Shown here: in pieces, positions 52,623-62,020 of the stretch
Position numbering within the stretch: the first letter of the stretch is position 1
How the letters are laid out: the number at the start of each line of letters is the position of its first letter
Source of the DNA: DATLGB01 sp963740765
GTDB lineage: Bacteria > Actinomycetota > Thermoleophilia > Solirubrobacterales > Solirubrobacteraceae
DNA length: 64,000 nt
Direction: 5' to 3'
Assembly (NCBI GenBank): GCA_963740765.1
Contig: CAVUFN010000017.1
Span: 1 to 64,000, forward strand
Translations under genes and position numbers: made by a program
The notes under the pieces: generated by a model
What the model saw: the letters and a program-made list of their open reading frames with translations, nothing else
Databases searched by the model: none
What the model was told of the DNA's origin: nothing

Positions 52623-53423
52623 GTGTACTTCTCGCGCGGCAGCCGGATCGGACTGAAGATCGCCACGGGGCTGGTGCTGGCGTTCGTCTACATCCCGATC
52701 CTGGTCATCATCATCTACGCCTTCAACCCGGACCGCACGCAGCGGTGGCCGCTGAGCGGGGTGACGCTGGACTGGTTCGGGAAGGCGATCGACAACCCGG
52801 GCGTGCGCGACGCGCTGCTGACGTCGCTGAAGGCGGGCCTGGGCGCGACCGCGATCGCGCTGGTGCTGGGGACCCTGGCCGCCCTGGCCGTCGCCCGGCA
52901 CCGCTTCTTCGGGCGCGAGGCGATCTCGTTCCTGGTCATCCTGCCGATCGCGCTTCCGGGCATCGTCACCGGCATGGCCCTGAACTCGACCTTCACCGAG
53001 GTCTTCGGGGTCGAGCTGTCGCTGTTCACGATCATCGTCGGCCATGCGACGTTCTGCATCGTGGTCGTCTACAACAACGTCGTCGCCCGGCTGCGGCGCA
53101 TGTCCTCGTCCTTCGAGGAGGCGAGCGCCGACCTCGGCGCGCACCCGTTCCAGACCTTCCGGCTGGTGACGCTGCCGCAGCTGCGCGGCGCGCTGGTCGC
53201 GGGCGGGCTGCTGGCCTTCGGGCTGTCGTTCGACGAGGTGATCGTGACGACGTTCACGGCCGGCGGGACGCAGACGCTGCCGCTGTGGATCCTCACCAAC
53301 CTCTCGCGGCCCAACCAGCTCCCGATCGTCAACGTCGTCGCGTTCTTCGTCGTGCTGCTCTCGATCGTCCCGGTGTACTTCGCGCACCGGCTCACGAGCG
53401 ACAGCGACGCGCTCGGCGTCTGA
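52623..53423 (+). CDS. potC: ABC transporter permease, PotC type
   Basis: A 266-residue permease with six helices (IATGLVLAFVYIPILVIIIY first). The EAA loop is ASADLGAHPFQTFRLVTLPQ, and the SFDEVIVTTFTAGGTQTLP segment is a PotC signature. The GTG start at 52623 is 4 bases after potB. It completes the membrane part of the importer. Confidence 0.93.
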   Translation: MYFSRGSRIGLKIATGLVLAFVYIPILVIIIYAFNPDRTQRWPLSGVTLDWFGKAIDNPGVRDALLTSLKAGLGATAIALVLGTLAALAVARHRFFGREAISFLVILPIALPGIVTGMALNSTFTEVFGVELSLFTIIVGHATFCIVVVYNNVVARLRRMSSSFEEASADLGAHPFQTFRLVTLPQLRGALVAGGLLAFGLSFDEVIVTTFTAGGTQTLPLWILTNLSRPNQLPIVNVVAFFVVLLSIVPVYFAHRLTSDSDALGV

Positions 53424-53438
53424 CTAGCCTCGGCGCCC

Positions 53439-54627
53439 GTGATGCGGGTCCCACCCACCCTCGCGGTTCTGATGGCGGCGCTGCTGGTCGGCTGCGGCTC
53501 CGGGCGCGCCAAGCCGGACCCGGAGCCCGGCCCGAGGGTGACGGCCCCGCCGGGCATCACCCCGCCGGCCACGGTCGGGCCGCCGGAGGGCTCGCTCTCG
53601 CTGCTGGCGCCGGACGGCTACGTCCCCGAGTCGGCCCGCCGGGTGCCCGGCTGCGACGTGACGGTCACGCCGGTGCGCGGCAGCGACGACGTCGTCCGCC
53701 GCCTGGCCTCGGGCAAGTTCGACGGCGCGCTCGGCACGGGCGACGCGATGGTTCGCCTGATCGCGGCGGAGGACATCGCCCCGATCAACGTCAAATTGGT
53801 CCCGAACTACGAGAACGTCTACGAGGGCCTCAAGCTGCGCCCGTTCAACAGCGTGGCGGGGCAGCCGTTCGCGGTGCCGGTCGGGAGAGCGGCGCGGGTG
53901 ATGGTGTGGCGCCGCAACGCCGTCCCGGGCACCCTGGCGAGCCTCGGCGCGCTGCTCGACCCGCCGCAGGTGGCGTCGCTCGGCGAGCAGGTGATCGTCC
54001 CGGACGACCCGTATTCGATCGCCGAGACGGCCCTGTGGGTGGCGCGCCAGCGCAAGGACCTCGCCATCACCGATCCCTACGAGCTCGACCGCAAGCAGTT
54101 CGCCGCGGTGCTGCGGATCCTGCGGCTCCAGCACCCGTACGTGAGCGAGTACTGGCGCGACCCGGGCGCCGTCCGCGACGCGTTCCGCGCCGGCCGGGCC
54201 TCCATCGGTATCGCCCCGCAGGCGATCGTCGGCGCGCTCGAGCAGCGTCCCGGCGACCTCGGCCCGATCGGCTCGACCCGTCCGCGCGAGGGCTCGATGG
54301 GCATCTCGCCCGCCTGGATGGCGGCAGCCAAGGCCGAGCACCCCAACTGCCTCTACCGCTTCTTCAACCGCGCGCTCGACCCGGTCGTCAACGCCCAGAC
54401 CGCCATCGACGCCGCCATCGCCCCGGCCAACCCGGCCAGCTGCGACGTGCTCGAGCGGCGCGGCAACGAGCGCCACTGCGAGCTGTACAGCGCCGACGAC
54501 GAGAGCTTCTACGCCAAGGTCCTCTTCCGCACCTATCCGACCAAGAGACTGCGGCGACGCGCGCGGCCGGGTCTGCATGGACTGGCAGGACTGGGACCGG
54601 GCCTGGCACCGCATCACCACCGGCTGA
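53439..54627 (+). CDS. Second PotD-like binding lipoprotein, frameshifted near the 3' end
   Basis: A paralogue of the potD product (VTVTPVRGSDDVVRRLASGK, NVKLVPNYENVYEGLK, FAVPVGRAARVMVWRR), with a lipobox LLVGC. The family C-terminus continues in the next frame after an extra A at about 54546: DCGDARGRVCMDW, then AWHRITTG, ending at TGA 54625; this matches the end of potD. Without the extra base the protein would be about 395 residues. Two binding proteins in one importer operon may widen substrate range. The start is GTG 53439 or ATG 53442. Confidence 0.8.
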
Positions 54628-54634
54628 CCAACCC

Positions 54635-54671
54635 CGCCGCCACGGTTCCGTATTTCGGAACCGTCGCGGCG
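54635..54671. terminator. Hairpin between the convergent pot operon and DUF559 gene
   Basis: ACGGTTCCG-TATTT-CGGAACCGT (54642-54664) is extended by a further GC-rich stem with one mismatch (54635-54671). It lies between two convergent stops, as expected for a bidirectional terminator. The core is nearly repeated at 55598-55620. Confidence 0.6.
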
Positions 54672-54692
54672 CGGTCCGGTGCGGCCGGAACC

Positions 54693-55676
54693 TCAGCAGC
54701 GCGGTACGCCCAGGCGCTCCAATTCGTCTTCGATGAGCCGCCGGTCGTTCGGGTCGATGAGTTGGGCGAAGTGGTAGCGCAGCGGTAGGAAGCCGTCGGC
54801 CCGCCGATGCAGATCGCGGCGGTGATCCCGTAGGACGCGCCGCTCGCCGCTGTGGCCCTTGACGCCGTCGAGTTCGATGGCGATCCGCTGATCCACGTAG
54901 ATCGCATCGACGGTGGACTTCCCGACCGGGTAGTTGTACTCGGGCTGGAGGAAGGCACATTCATCGACGAATCGGGCGAAGACGCGCTCGAGCTCCGATC
55001 GTGTCGCCGCGAGCTGAGGTGTGTGGGCGTCGAGCGCTTTTCGGAGCTTGGCGGCGCCCGGCTTCCCCCTCCTCAGTGACTTCCGGACTTCCTCGGGGCC
55101 GATCCCGTGGTGGAACTCCAGCTCTGCGAGGACGCCGCGAAGCTCCCAGTCACTGAGGGAGGCGGCCAGATCGAGCGGGATTCGGGCCAAGGCCGTGATC
55201 GGCATCCGATTGTGTTTCGGCGGTTCTCCAGCACCGAGGTCGAAGCGGTGCCATTCGATGCCGTGCACCGAGCCGTGATCGCTGCGGACGTTGACGTGGA
55301 TGAGGCCCGGCGGTTCCTTCACCAGATCCGTCCACCACGCCGCCGACTCGGCGCAGAGGCACGCGCCCGGGCCACCGCACAGGACCGCCGCCGCGTGCCA
55401 GCCCGCGACCGACAGCATTGACGGCGGAACGGTGGCGTAGACCCGCGGGAACACCGGTTGGAGGCGGCCGGAGTCGATCGCGCGATCGATCGCCCCCTTC
55501 GCCATCCCCCTTCGGCGCAGCTGCGCCCAGGACGCCACGCCCCACTGGCGATCCGCAACTGCGCTGAGGCGGTTCCGGTTGGCGACAACTGCGCTCCGGG
55601 AGTTCCGTAAGACGGAACCGTCGGAGCGCGGTTCGGGTGGGGGAGGGGTGAGGGAGCGGCGGCGGAAGATCGGCAT
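54693..55676 (-). CDS. AbiEi-like/DUF559 protein
   Basis: A 327-residue protein. The N-terminal half has the AbiEi-like winged helix (VASWAQLRRRGMAKGAIDRA, LQPVFPRVYATVP). The C-terminal half is DUF559 with a PD-(D/E)XK-like core, STVDAIYVDQRIAIELDGVKGH, and YHFAQLIDPN. It resembles the gene at 35.0-35.9 kb in architecture, but the sequences have diverged. The first 30 residues (PIFRRRSLTPPPPEPRSDGS) are encoded by a palindromic repeat region and are probably not conserved. No toxin partner is adjacent. Confidence 0.72.
   Translation of the reverse strand: MPIFRRRSLTPPPPEPRSDGSVLRNSRSAVVANRNRLSAVADRQWGVASWAQLRRRGMAKGAIDRAIDSGRLQPVFPRVYATVPPSMLSVAGWHAAAVLCGGPGACLCAESAAWWTDLVKEPPGLIHVNVRSDHGSVHGIEWHRFDLGAGEPPKHNRMPITALARIPLDLAASLSDWELRGVLAELEFHHGIGPEEVRKSLRRGKPGAAKLRKALDAHTPQLAATRSELERVFARFVDECAFLQPEYNYPVGKSTVDAIYVDQRIAIELDGVKGHSGERRVLRDHRRDLHRRADGFLPLRYHFAQLIDPNDRRLIEDELERLGVPRC
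55591..55629. repeat. Long imperfect inverted repeat sharing a core with the terminator at 54642
   Basis: GCGCTCCG ... TTCCGT-AAG-ACGGAA ... CGGAGCGC forms a nested inverted repeat. Read on the minus strand, ACGGTTCCGTCTTACGGAAC differs at two positions from ACGGTTCCGTATTTCGGAAC at 54642. The two copies lie in opposite orientation at the ends of the DUF559 gene, like a REP-type pair. Confidence 0.5.
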
Positions 55677-55760
55677 ACGCCTATGGAGGCGCAGACCGCT
55701 GTGGCCGATCAAGACGCGGGTGTCGCGAAAGCGCGCCGGATGGCGCATAGAATTCGATGC

Positions 55761-57434
55761 ATGCGAGCCGTCGACGCCATCATGCACTGCCTCAAGTCCG
55801 AGGGCGTGGACGTCGTATTCGGCTACCCGGGTGGTGCCAACCTGCCCACGTACGACGCGCTGTACGACGCGGGCATCAAGCACGTGCTGGTGCGCCACGA
55901 GGCCGGCGGCGGGCATGCGGCGGAGGGGTACGCGAAGGCGTCGGGCAAGGTCGGCGTCTGCTTCGCCACCTCCGGCCCGGGCGCGACGAACATCGTCACC
56001 CCGCTGACGGACGCGATGATGGACAGCGTCCCGGTGGTCTTCTTCACCGGCCAGGTGCGCACGGAGCTGCTGGGCACGGACGGCTTCCAGGAGGCGGACA
56101 CGTTCGGCATCACCCTGCCGATCGTCAAGCACTCCTTCATGATCCAGCACCCGACGGAGATCCCCCGGACGATCCACGAGGCGTTCCACATCGCCCGCAC
56201 CGGCCGTCCCGGCCCGGTCCTGATCGACATGCCGACGGACCTCACGCGCGTGGAGATCGACTACGAGCCCGTCACCGACGTCCACCTGCCCGGCTACCAG
56301 CCGACCACGGAGGGCAACCAGAAGCAGATCCGGCAGGCGGCCAAGGCGCTCGCCCAGGCCAAGCGGCCCGTGCTCTACGTCGGCGGTGGGACCATCAACG
56401 CGCACGCCTCCGACGAGGTTCGAGCCCTGGCGGCGACGGATCGCTTCCCCGTGACCTGCACGCTGATGGGCCTCGGCGCGTTCCCGGCCCCGCACGACCA
56501 GTGGCTGGGCATGCTGGGCATGCACGGCACCCGGGCCGCCAACTACGCGATGGACGAGGCGGACCTGATCGTCGCGTGCGGCGCGCGCTTCGACGACCGC
56601 ATCACCGGCAAGCTGAGCGAGTTCGCCCCGCGCGCCAAGTTCGTCCACATCGACATCGATCCCGCGGAGATCAGCAAGAACGTCCCCGCGCACATCCCGA
56701 TCGTCGGCGACGCCAAGCACATCCTCGCCAAGCTCGTGGAGGAGTACGAGAAGCTCGACACCGACCCGGCGCGGCTGGCCGAGTGGTGGGAGCGCATCGA
56801 CCGCTGGCGCGCCCAGCATCCGCTGCGCTACGACGACTCCACCGACGACGAGATCAAGCCGCAACGGCTCATCGAGGCGCTCTACCAGGCCGCGCCGGAG
56901 GCGATCGTGTGCTCCGACGTCGGCCAGCACCAGATGTGGTCGGCCCAGTACTTCCACTTCTCGCGCCCGCGCACGTGGATCAACTCCGGCGGTCTCGGGA
57001 CGATGGGCTTCGGCCTGCCGGCCGCGATGGGCGCCGCGCTCGCGCAGCCCGACGACCTCGTCGTCTGCGTGTCCGGCGACGGCTCCATCCAGATGAACAT
57101 CCAGGAGCTGGCGACGATCCGCGAGAACAACATCCCGGTCAAGGTCGTGCTGATGAACAACGGCTTCCTCGGGATGGTCCGCCAGTGGCAGGAGCTGTTC
57201 TGGGAGCGGCGCTACTCGAGCGTCGACACCGGCCAGTGGCCCGACTTCGTCAAGCTCGCCGAGGCGTACGGCATCCCCGGCCACCGGCTGACCTCCAAGG
57301 CCACGCTGCTCGACGACCTGCGCGCGATCCTCGCCGCCGAGGGCCCCGCGTTCGTCGACGTCCGCGTCACCAAGGAAGAGAACACGTACCCGATGATCGC
57401 GCCCGGCGCTGCCGCTCGCGACATGGTGGGCTGA
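55761..57434 (+). CDS. ilvB: Acetolactate synthase large subunit
   Basis: A 557-residue thiamine-dependent enzyme making 2-acetolactate and 2-aceto-2-hydroxybutyrate for branched-chain amino acids. VVFGYPGGANLPTYDALYDA with RHEAGGGHAAEGYA (catalytic Glu), TSGPGATNIVTPLTDAMMDS, and the TPP motif SGDGSIQMNIQELATI (about 440) are present. Standard AHAS has EQGA in the first Glu region; here it is EAGG. TAGAAT at 55748-55753 is a good -10 only 7 bases before the ATG at 55761, suggesting a leaderless or near-leaderless transcript. Confidence 0.92.
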   Translation: MRAVDAIMHCLKSEGVDVVFGYPGGANLPTYDALYDAGIKHVLVRHEAGGGHAAEGYAKASGKVGVCFATSGPGATNIVTPLTDAMMDSVPVVFFTGQVRTELLGTDGFQEADTFGITLPIVKHSFMIQHPTEIPRTIHEAFHIARTGRPGPVLIDMPTDLTRVEIDYEPVTDVHLPGYQPTTEGNQKQIRQAAKALAQAKRPVLYVGGGTINAHASDEVRALAATDRFPVTCTLMGLGAFPAPHDQWLGMLGMHGTRAANYAMDEADLIVACGARFDDRITGKLSEFAPRAKFVHIDIDPAEISKNVPAHIPIVGDAKHILAKLVEEYEKLDTDPARLAEWWERIDRWRAQHPLRYDDSTDDEIKPQRLIEALYQAAPEAIVCSDVGQHQMWSAQYFHFSRPRTWINSGGLGTMGFGLPAAMGAALAQPDDLVVCVSGDGSIQMNIQELATIRENNIPVKVVLMNNGFLGMVRQWQELFWERRYSSVDTGQWPDFVKLAEAYGIPGHRLTSKATLLDDLRAILAAEGPAFVDVRVTKEENTYPMIAPGAAARDMVG

Positions 57435-57437
57435 GCC

Positions 57438-57998
57438 ATGGGCGACCCCGGGACGCGCACGGAGACGATCTCGCTCGAGGACCTCGAGGCCACGAGCGGC
57501 TTCCGCACCGGCCGCAAGCACATCCTCAGCGTGCTGGTGGAGAACAAGCCGGGCGTCCTGACCCGGGTGGCGGGGCTCTTCGCCCGCCGCGGGTTCAACA
57601 TAGACACGCTGGTGGTCGGGCCGACGGACGACCCGAAGCTGTCGCGCATCACCCTGACGGTGGACGGCGCGGCGCATCCGATCGACCAGGTGACCAAGCA
57701 GCTGCACAAGCTGGTCAACGTGATCAAGATCCGCGACCTCGAGCCCGACGAGACGATCGCGCGCGAACTGGCGGTCTTCAAGATCTCCGCCGACAGCGCC
57801 GCCCGCGCCGAGATCATGCAGTTCGTCGAGATCTTCGGCGGCCGCATCATCGACGTCACCAAGCGGTCGATCATCGTCGAGATCGTCGGGCCGGCCGACC
57901 AGGTCAGCCGCTTCGAGAAGCTCGTGCGCCCGTTCGGCCTGATCGAGATGGCGCAGACGGGCGAGATCGCGATCGCCCGCGGTCGCGCCGAGACGTAA
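57438..57998 (+). CDS. ilvN: Acetolactate synthase small (regulatory) subunit
   Basis: A 186-residue regulatory subunit: an ACT domain (about 23-95: HILSVLVENKPGVLTRVAGL, RRGFNIDTLVVGPTDDPKLS) that binds valine, and a C-terminal domain (RAEIMQFVEIFGGRIIDVTK). It starts 3 bases after ilvB and certainly forms one operon with it. Confidence 0.95.
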   Translation: MGDPGTRTETISLEDLEATSGFRTGRKHILSVLVENKPGVLTRVAGLFARRGFNIDTLVVGPTDDPKLSRITLTVDGAAHPIDQVTKQLHKLVNVIKIRDLEPDETIARELAVFKISADSAARAEIMQFVEIFGGRIIDVTKRSIIVEIVGPADQVSRFEKLVRPFGLIEMAQTGEIAIARGRAET

Positions 57999-58016
57999 GC
58001 CGACCGGCCCGGCGCC

Positions 58017-60920
58017 GTGCCGACCCACGTCTCGCGACCGCGGCTGACGACACGGCTCGGCGAGCAGCCGCTCGGGATCGTCTGGGCGGGAGGAGGATGG
58101 GGCAAGTCGGCGCTGGCCGCCGAGTACCGCGATGGGCTGGGCATCGCGGCCGTCGAGGCCCGCCTGGACGCAGGCGACGGCGCACCGGACCGGCTGGTCG
58201 GCCGGCTGCGCCGGGCGTTGTGGCGCGCCGGACGCTCCGACGCCCTCGCCGCGGTCACCGAGGCGATGGCCGACCCCCGCGAGGCGGTGGAGGTGCTCGC
58301 CGACGCCCTCGGTGCCGCGGAGGAGCCCCTGCTGCTCATCGTCGACGACGTCCACCACGCCGACGCGGGGGCCGCCGCGCTGCTGGGCAGGCTCGCCGCC
58401 GACCTGCCCGGCCACCACCGGCTCCTGCTGCTCGGCCGGGGCGCGCCCGCCGGACTACCCGAACCGCCCGACGCCGTTGTCCTTGACAGCACCGATCTCG
58501 CCTTCACCGTCGCCGAGGTGCTCGGCCTCGGCGCCGGTCTCGACCTCGCGCCGGACGAGGCGGGCGCCCTCCTGCGGGCGACGGGCGGCTGGGCGGCCGC
58601 CGTCGTCCTGGCGATCGGCCGGCTCAGGCGCGCCCGCGACCGCGACGCCGAGCTGCGCGAGCTGACCGAGCAGCCGCGCGTGCTGGCCCACCTGGTGCAC
58701 GGGCTCCTCGCCTCACTGCCCGAAGCCGAGCGCGCATCCGTCGTGCAGCTCGCGCACCTGCCGTTGATCGGCGAGGAGATGGCCTCGGGCGATTTGCTCA
58801 GGCGCGCCACGACGGCCGGCATCCCGCTGGCGCGGGTGCGCGACGGGTGGTGGGAGCTGGCCGGCGGCGTCCAGGAGCTGCTGTCGGGCATGGCGCCGCT
58901 CGACCCGCGGGTCGCCGAAGACGCGGCGTCGGCGTACCTGCGCGCCGGGGAGGTGCCAGCGGCCGTGACCGTGCTGTTGCGCGCCGGCCTCGGTGACGCC
59001 GCCGCCAACCTGGTGGCGGAGCTCGCGCCCGACCGGGTCGACCAGCTCGACCATGCCGAGCTCGGCGCCCTCGTCGACGCCCTGCCCGCCAGCGCCGTCG
59101 ACGCGCATCCTGGCGTGCTCCTGCACTACGCCCGAGCGTGCCAGCCGGCGGCCCAGGTGCAGCGGCGCACGGCTGCGCTCGAGCGCGCGCAGCGCGCGGC
59201 CGCCGGCGCCGGCCGGCTGAGACGTGAGATCGACGTCGAACGGGCGCTGGACCTCGCGCGCGACGACGACTTCGAGGCGGCCGATGCGCTCGCCAGCGCC
59301 GTCCTCGACGCCGCCGCCGACGACGAGCTCGCGACGCGCGCCCGCGCGCTCGACGTCCGCGCCCGCGCGGAGGCGCTGCGCGGCGACGCCGCTTCGCTGG
59401 CGCGTGCCGAGGCGCTGTTCGAGGCGTCGCTCGTGCTCTCTCGTGCGCTGGGCCAGCGCAACTGGGTGGCCCAGACCCTGCTGGCGCTGGCCGACCGCGT
59501 GTATTTCGCCCGCGGGCAGCACGAGCTGGCCGTCCAGCGCATCGACGAACTGCTCGCCGACCTCCCCGGTCGGAGCCGCTACCGAGCCGTGACCCTCAGC
59601 TTCCGGGCGCAGATCCTGATCGACTGCGGGCGTTTCGCGGACGCGGAGGCGACCTTCGCCGAGATGCGGCGGCTCAGCGAGGCCACGGGCGACGAGCGCG
59701 CGCACGGCTACCTGGCCTGGGTGGTCGCGCAGCTGGCGTCGCTGCGCGGCGATGCGGACGCGACGCGGGAGGCGCTACTGGAGGCGGAGTCCCGCGCGGG
59801 GGAGTGGTTCGAGCACTCGACCGGGGCGGAGTTCCTCGCCGACGCCGCCGACCTGCTCGACCGGGTGGGCGACCGGAACGAGGCTCGGCGCTATCTCGAG
59901 CGTGCGCGCGAGCGCTCCGCCGAGGCGGGCATGTGGTTCGGCGTCGCGGAGTCCGCGGTGCTCGCCCGCGCGGGCGATCCTGCGGCGGCGCGGACAGCCA
60001 TCGCGGCCACGCTGGCCCAGCCGCGCCTGCTGCGACGCGAGCGCTGGCGCTTGCTCCTGCTCGACGCCCACGCGGCCCACCGCTGCGCCGCGCCCGACGC
60101 CGGTGCGCTCGCGGCGCGGGCGTTCGAGGAGGCGGCCACGCTCGGCACGCCGCAGCTCCCGCTGGTCCGCGAGCGCGCCATCGCCGAGTCCCTGCTGCCG
60201 CTAGCGGTCGCCGCGGGCTCCGCAAGCGCCGCCTCCCTGGCCAGCGCGGGACCGCGCCTCGCGATCGCGGTCCTCGGCGGATTCTCGGTCACGCGCGGCG
60301 GGACGCCGGTCGCCCTACCCGAGGGCCGGCCGCAGGCGCTGGTCAAGCTGGTCGCCGCCTCAGGGGGCGCGACGCTCGCCGACGTCGCCATCGAAGCGCT
60401 GTGGCCCGGCACGGCGCCGGCGGCCGGGCGCCGCGGCCTGCGCAACGCGTTGCACAGGACGGGCGGGCTGGTGGTCCGCGCGGGCGAGAGCCTGCGACTC
60501 GCGGATGCAGCCGAGGTCGATGCCGTCATCTTCGAGCGGCTGGCCGCCGCGGCGACCGACCCGACCGCGCTCCGGCGCGCGGTCGACCGCTATCCGGGCG
60601 AGCTGCTGCCGGACGATCGCTATGCGCCGTGGGCCGCGGCGCCGCGCGAGCGGCTGCGCGCGACCTACGTGGAGCTGCTCGACCGGCTCGCGGAGGCCGT
60701 CGAAGCGCAGGGCGAACTCGACGAGGCGCTGCGGATCCTCGATCGCGCCATCGGCGCAGACCCGCACGACGAACGGCGCTACCTGCTCGCTGCCCGGATC
60801 CTCGGCGCCCAGGGCCGCCGGGCCAGCGCCACCCTCCTCCTCGGCCGCGGCGCAGACGCTCTGCGCGAACTCGGACTTCCCGTCCCGCCCGCGTTCGCCA
60901 AGCTCGCCGCGACGCTGTGA
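58017..60920 (+). CDS. STAND-type ATPase with C-terminal SARP-like (BTAD) module
   Basis: A 967-residue protein. Residues 1-230 resemble the MalT/LuxR-type STAND NTPase: Walker A VWAGGGWGKSALA (about 24-35) and Walker B LLLIVDDVHHADAG (about 104). Residues 300-740 are Ala-rich helical repeats of TPR type. From about 745 IAVLGGFSVTRGGTPVALPE starts a SARP-like winged-helix segment, followed by a bacterial transcriptional activation domain (VDRYPGELLPDDRYAPW, AIGADPHDERRYLLAARILG). In most SARPs this unit is N-terminal, so the order here is reversed. It starts at GTG 58017, 18 bases after ilvN. Target genes are unknown. Confidence 0.78.
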   Translation: MPTHVSRPRLTTRLGEQPLGIVWAGGGWGKSALAAEYRDGLGIAAVEARLDAGDGAPDRLVGRLRRALWRAGRSDALAAVTEAMADPREAVEVLADALGAAEEPLLLIVDDVHHADAGAAALLGRLAADLPGHHRLLLLGRGAPAGLPEPPDAVVLDSTDLAFTVAEVLGLGAGLDLAPDEAGALLRATGGWAAAVVLAIGRLRRARDRDAELRELTEQPRVLAHLVHGLLASLPEAERASVVQLAHLPLIGEEMASGDLLRRATTAGIPLARVRDGWWELAGGVQELLSGMAPLDPRVAEDAASAYLRAGEVPAAVTVLLRAGLGDAAANLVAELAPDRVDQLDHAELGALVDALPASAVDAHPGVLLHYARACQPAAQVQRRTAALERAQRAAAGAGRLRREIDVERALDLARDDDFEAADALASAVLDAAADDELATRARALDVRARAEALRGDAASLARAEALFEASLVLSRALGQRNWVAQTLLALADRVYFARGQHELAVQRIDELLADLPGRSRYRAVTLSFRAQILIDCGRFADAEATFAEMRRLSEATGDERAHGYLAWVVAQLASLRGDADATREALLEAESRAGEWFEHSTGAEFLADAADLLDRVGDRNEARRYLERARERSAEAGMWFGVAESAVLARAGDPAAARTAIAATLAQPRLLRRERWRLLLLDAHAAHRCAAPDAGALAARAFEEAATLGTPQLPLVRERAIAESLLPLAVAAGSASAASLASAGPRLAIAVLGGFSVTRGGTPVALPEGRPQALVKLVAASGGATLADVAIEALWPGTAPAAGRRGLRNALHRTGGLVVRAGESLRLADAAEVDAVIFERLAAAATDPTALRRAVDRYPGELLPDDRYAPWAAAPRERLRATYVELLDRLAEAVEAQGELDEALRILDRAIGADPHDERRYLLAARILGAQGRRASATLLLGRGADALRELGLPVPPAFAKLAATL

Positions 60921-60959
60921 GACGGCGGTGAGACGACCGCTCGCGACAGTTGCGCGAAG

Positions 60960-62020
60960 GTGCAGAGAGCGGCTCGGCTCAGCGACTCGCAGTACCGCGG
61001 CCTCCTCGACTTGGTCGGCGAGGCCCACGATGCGCGCGACCTGACCGAGTTCCGGGCCGCCGTGCTGCCGGGCGTCCGCCGGCTGGTGCCCGCCGACATC
61101 GTGTCCTACAACGAGATCTCGCGCTCCGGTGCGGGCAACGTCGCGGCCACGGACCCGGAGCTCCCGGCCTGGGCGCTGGAGGTGTGGGACCGGCTCGCGA
61201 GCGTCAACCCGCTCGTCCAGCGGTTCATCCTCACGCGCGACGGCCGCCCCTACCGCTTCTCGGACGTCGTCGACCTGGAAGCCTTCCACCGCAGCAGGAT
61301 CTACCGCGAGCTTTACCGGCCACTCGGCGTCGAGCACCAGGTCGCCTTCGCGCTGCCGTCACCGCGCACGGTGACGATCGGCATCGCGCTCAACCGCGGC
61401 GGGACGGTCGACTTCGGCGACGACGAGCGCGACCTGCTGGGGCTCCTGCGCCCCCATCTCATCCAGGCCTACCGCAACGCCCGGCTGCGCGAGCGCTCCG
61501 CCGCCGTGATCGACACGCTGCGCGCCGGCCTCGGCGCGCACGGCGTCGCCGCGATCGTCACCTACCCGGATGGTCGCGTGGCGCTGGCCTCCGAACGCGG
61601 CCGCCGCCTCGTCCGCGAGATCTCCGGTCAGGAGCTGGTCGACGACCGGGTCCCGCCGTGCCCGGTCGCCACCCTGCTCGCCGACGGCCCCGATCGCGGG
61701 TCGGTGCGAACCCGGACGGGCGCGGAACTGCTGGCCCACGCGTGCGCACCCGCGACGGCGGCACCATGCTCTTCCTCGATCGGGCGCAGCGCGTGCTCAC
61801 GCCACAGACGCTCGAGGGAATCGGCCTGACGCCGGCCGAGGCCCGCACGCTGGCGGCGCTCGCGCGCGGTGGCTCGACCGCCGACGTGGCGGCCGAGCTC
61901 GGCCTCAGCCCGCGCACCGTGCTCAAGCACGGCGAGCGCATCAACCGCAAGCTCGGGGTCCGCGACCGCGCCCAGGCGATCGCGACCGCCTGGGCGGCCA
62001 CCGAAGCCGGAGGGACATGA
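60960..62020 (+). CDS. LuxR-family regulator, frameshifted
   Basis: Frame 0 encodes a sensor-like N-terminal region of about 260 residues (LSDSQYRGLLDLVGEAHDAR, RPHLIQAYRNARLRERS). Frame 2 continues after about 61740 with DGGTMLFLDRAQRVLTPQTL, and then a LuxR/GerE HTH (IGLTPAEARTLAALARGGST, AAELGLSPRTVLKHGERI, KLGVRDRAQAI). One base is missing around 61740-61741. Repaired, it is about 354 residues. It follows the STAND-SARP gene and is coupled to the secreted-protein gene (ATGA), whose expression it may control. Confidence 0.75.

Noticed and set aside
55677..58418. Long upstream extension of the DUF559 frame antisense to ilvB-ilvN
   Set aside because: The sequence opposite ilvBN is a mirror of conserved coding DNA; the real protein starts at about 55676.
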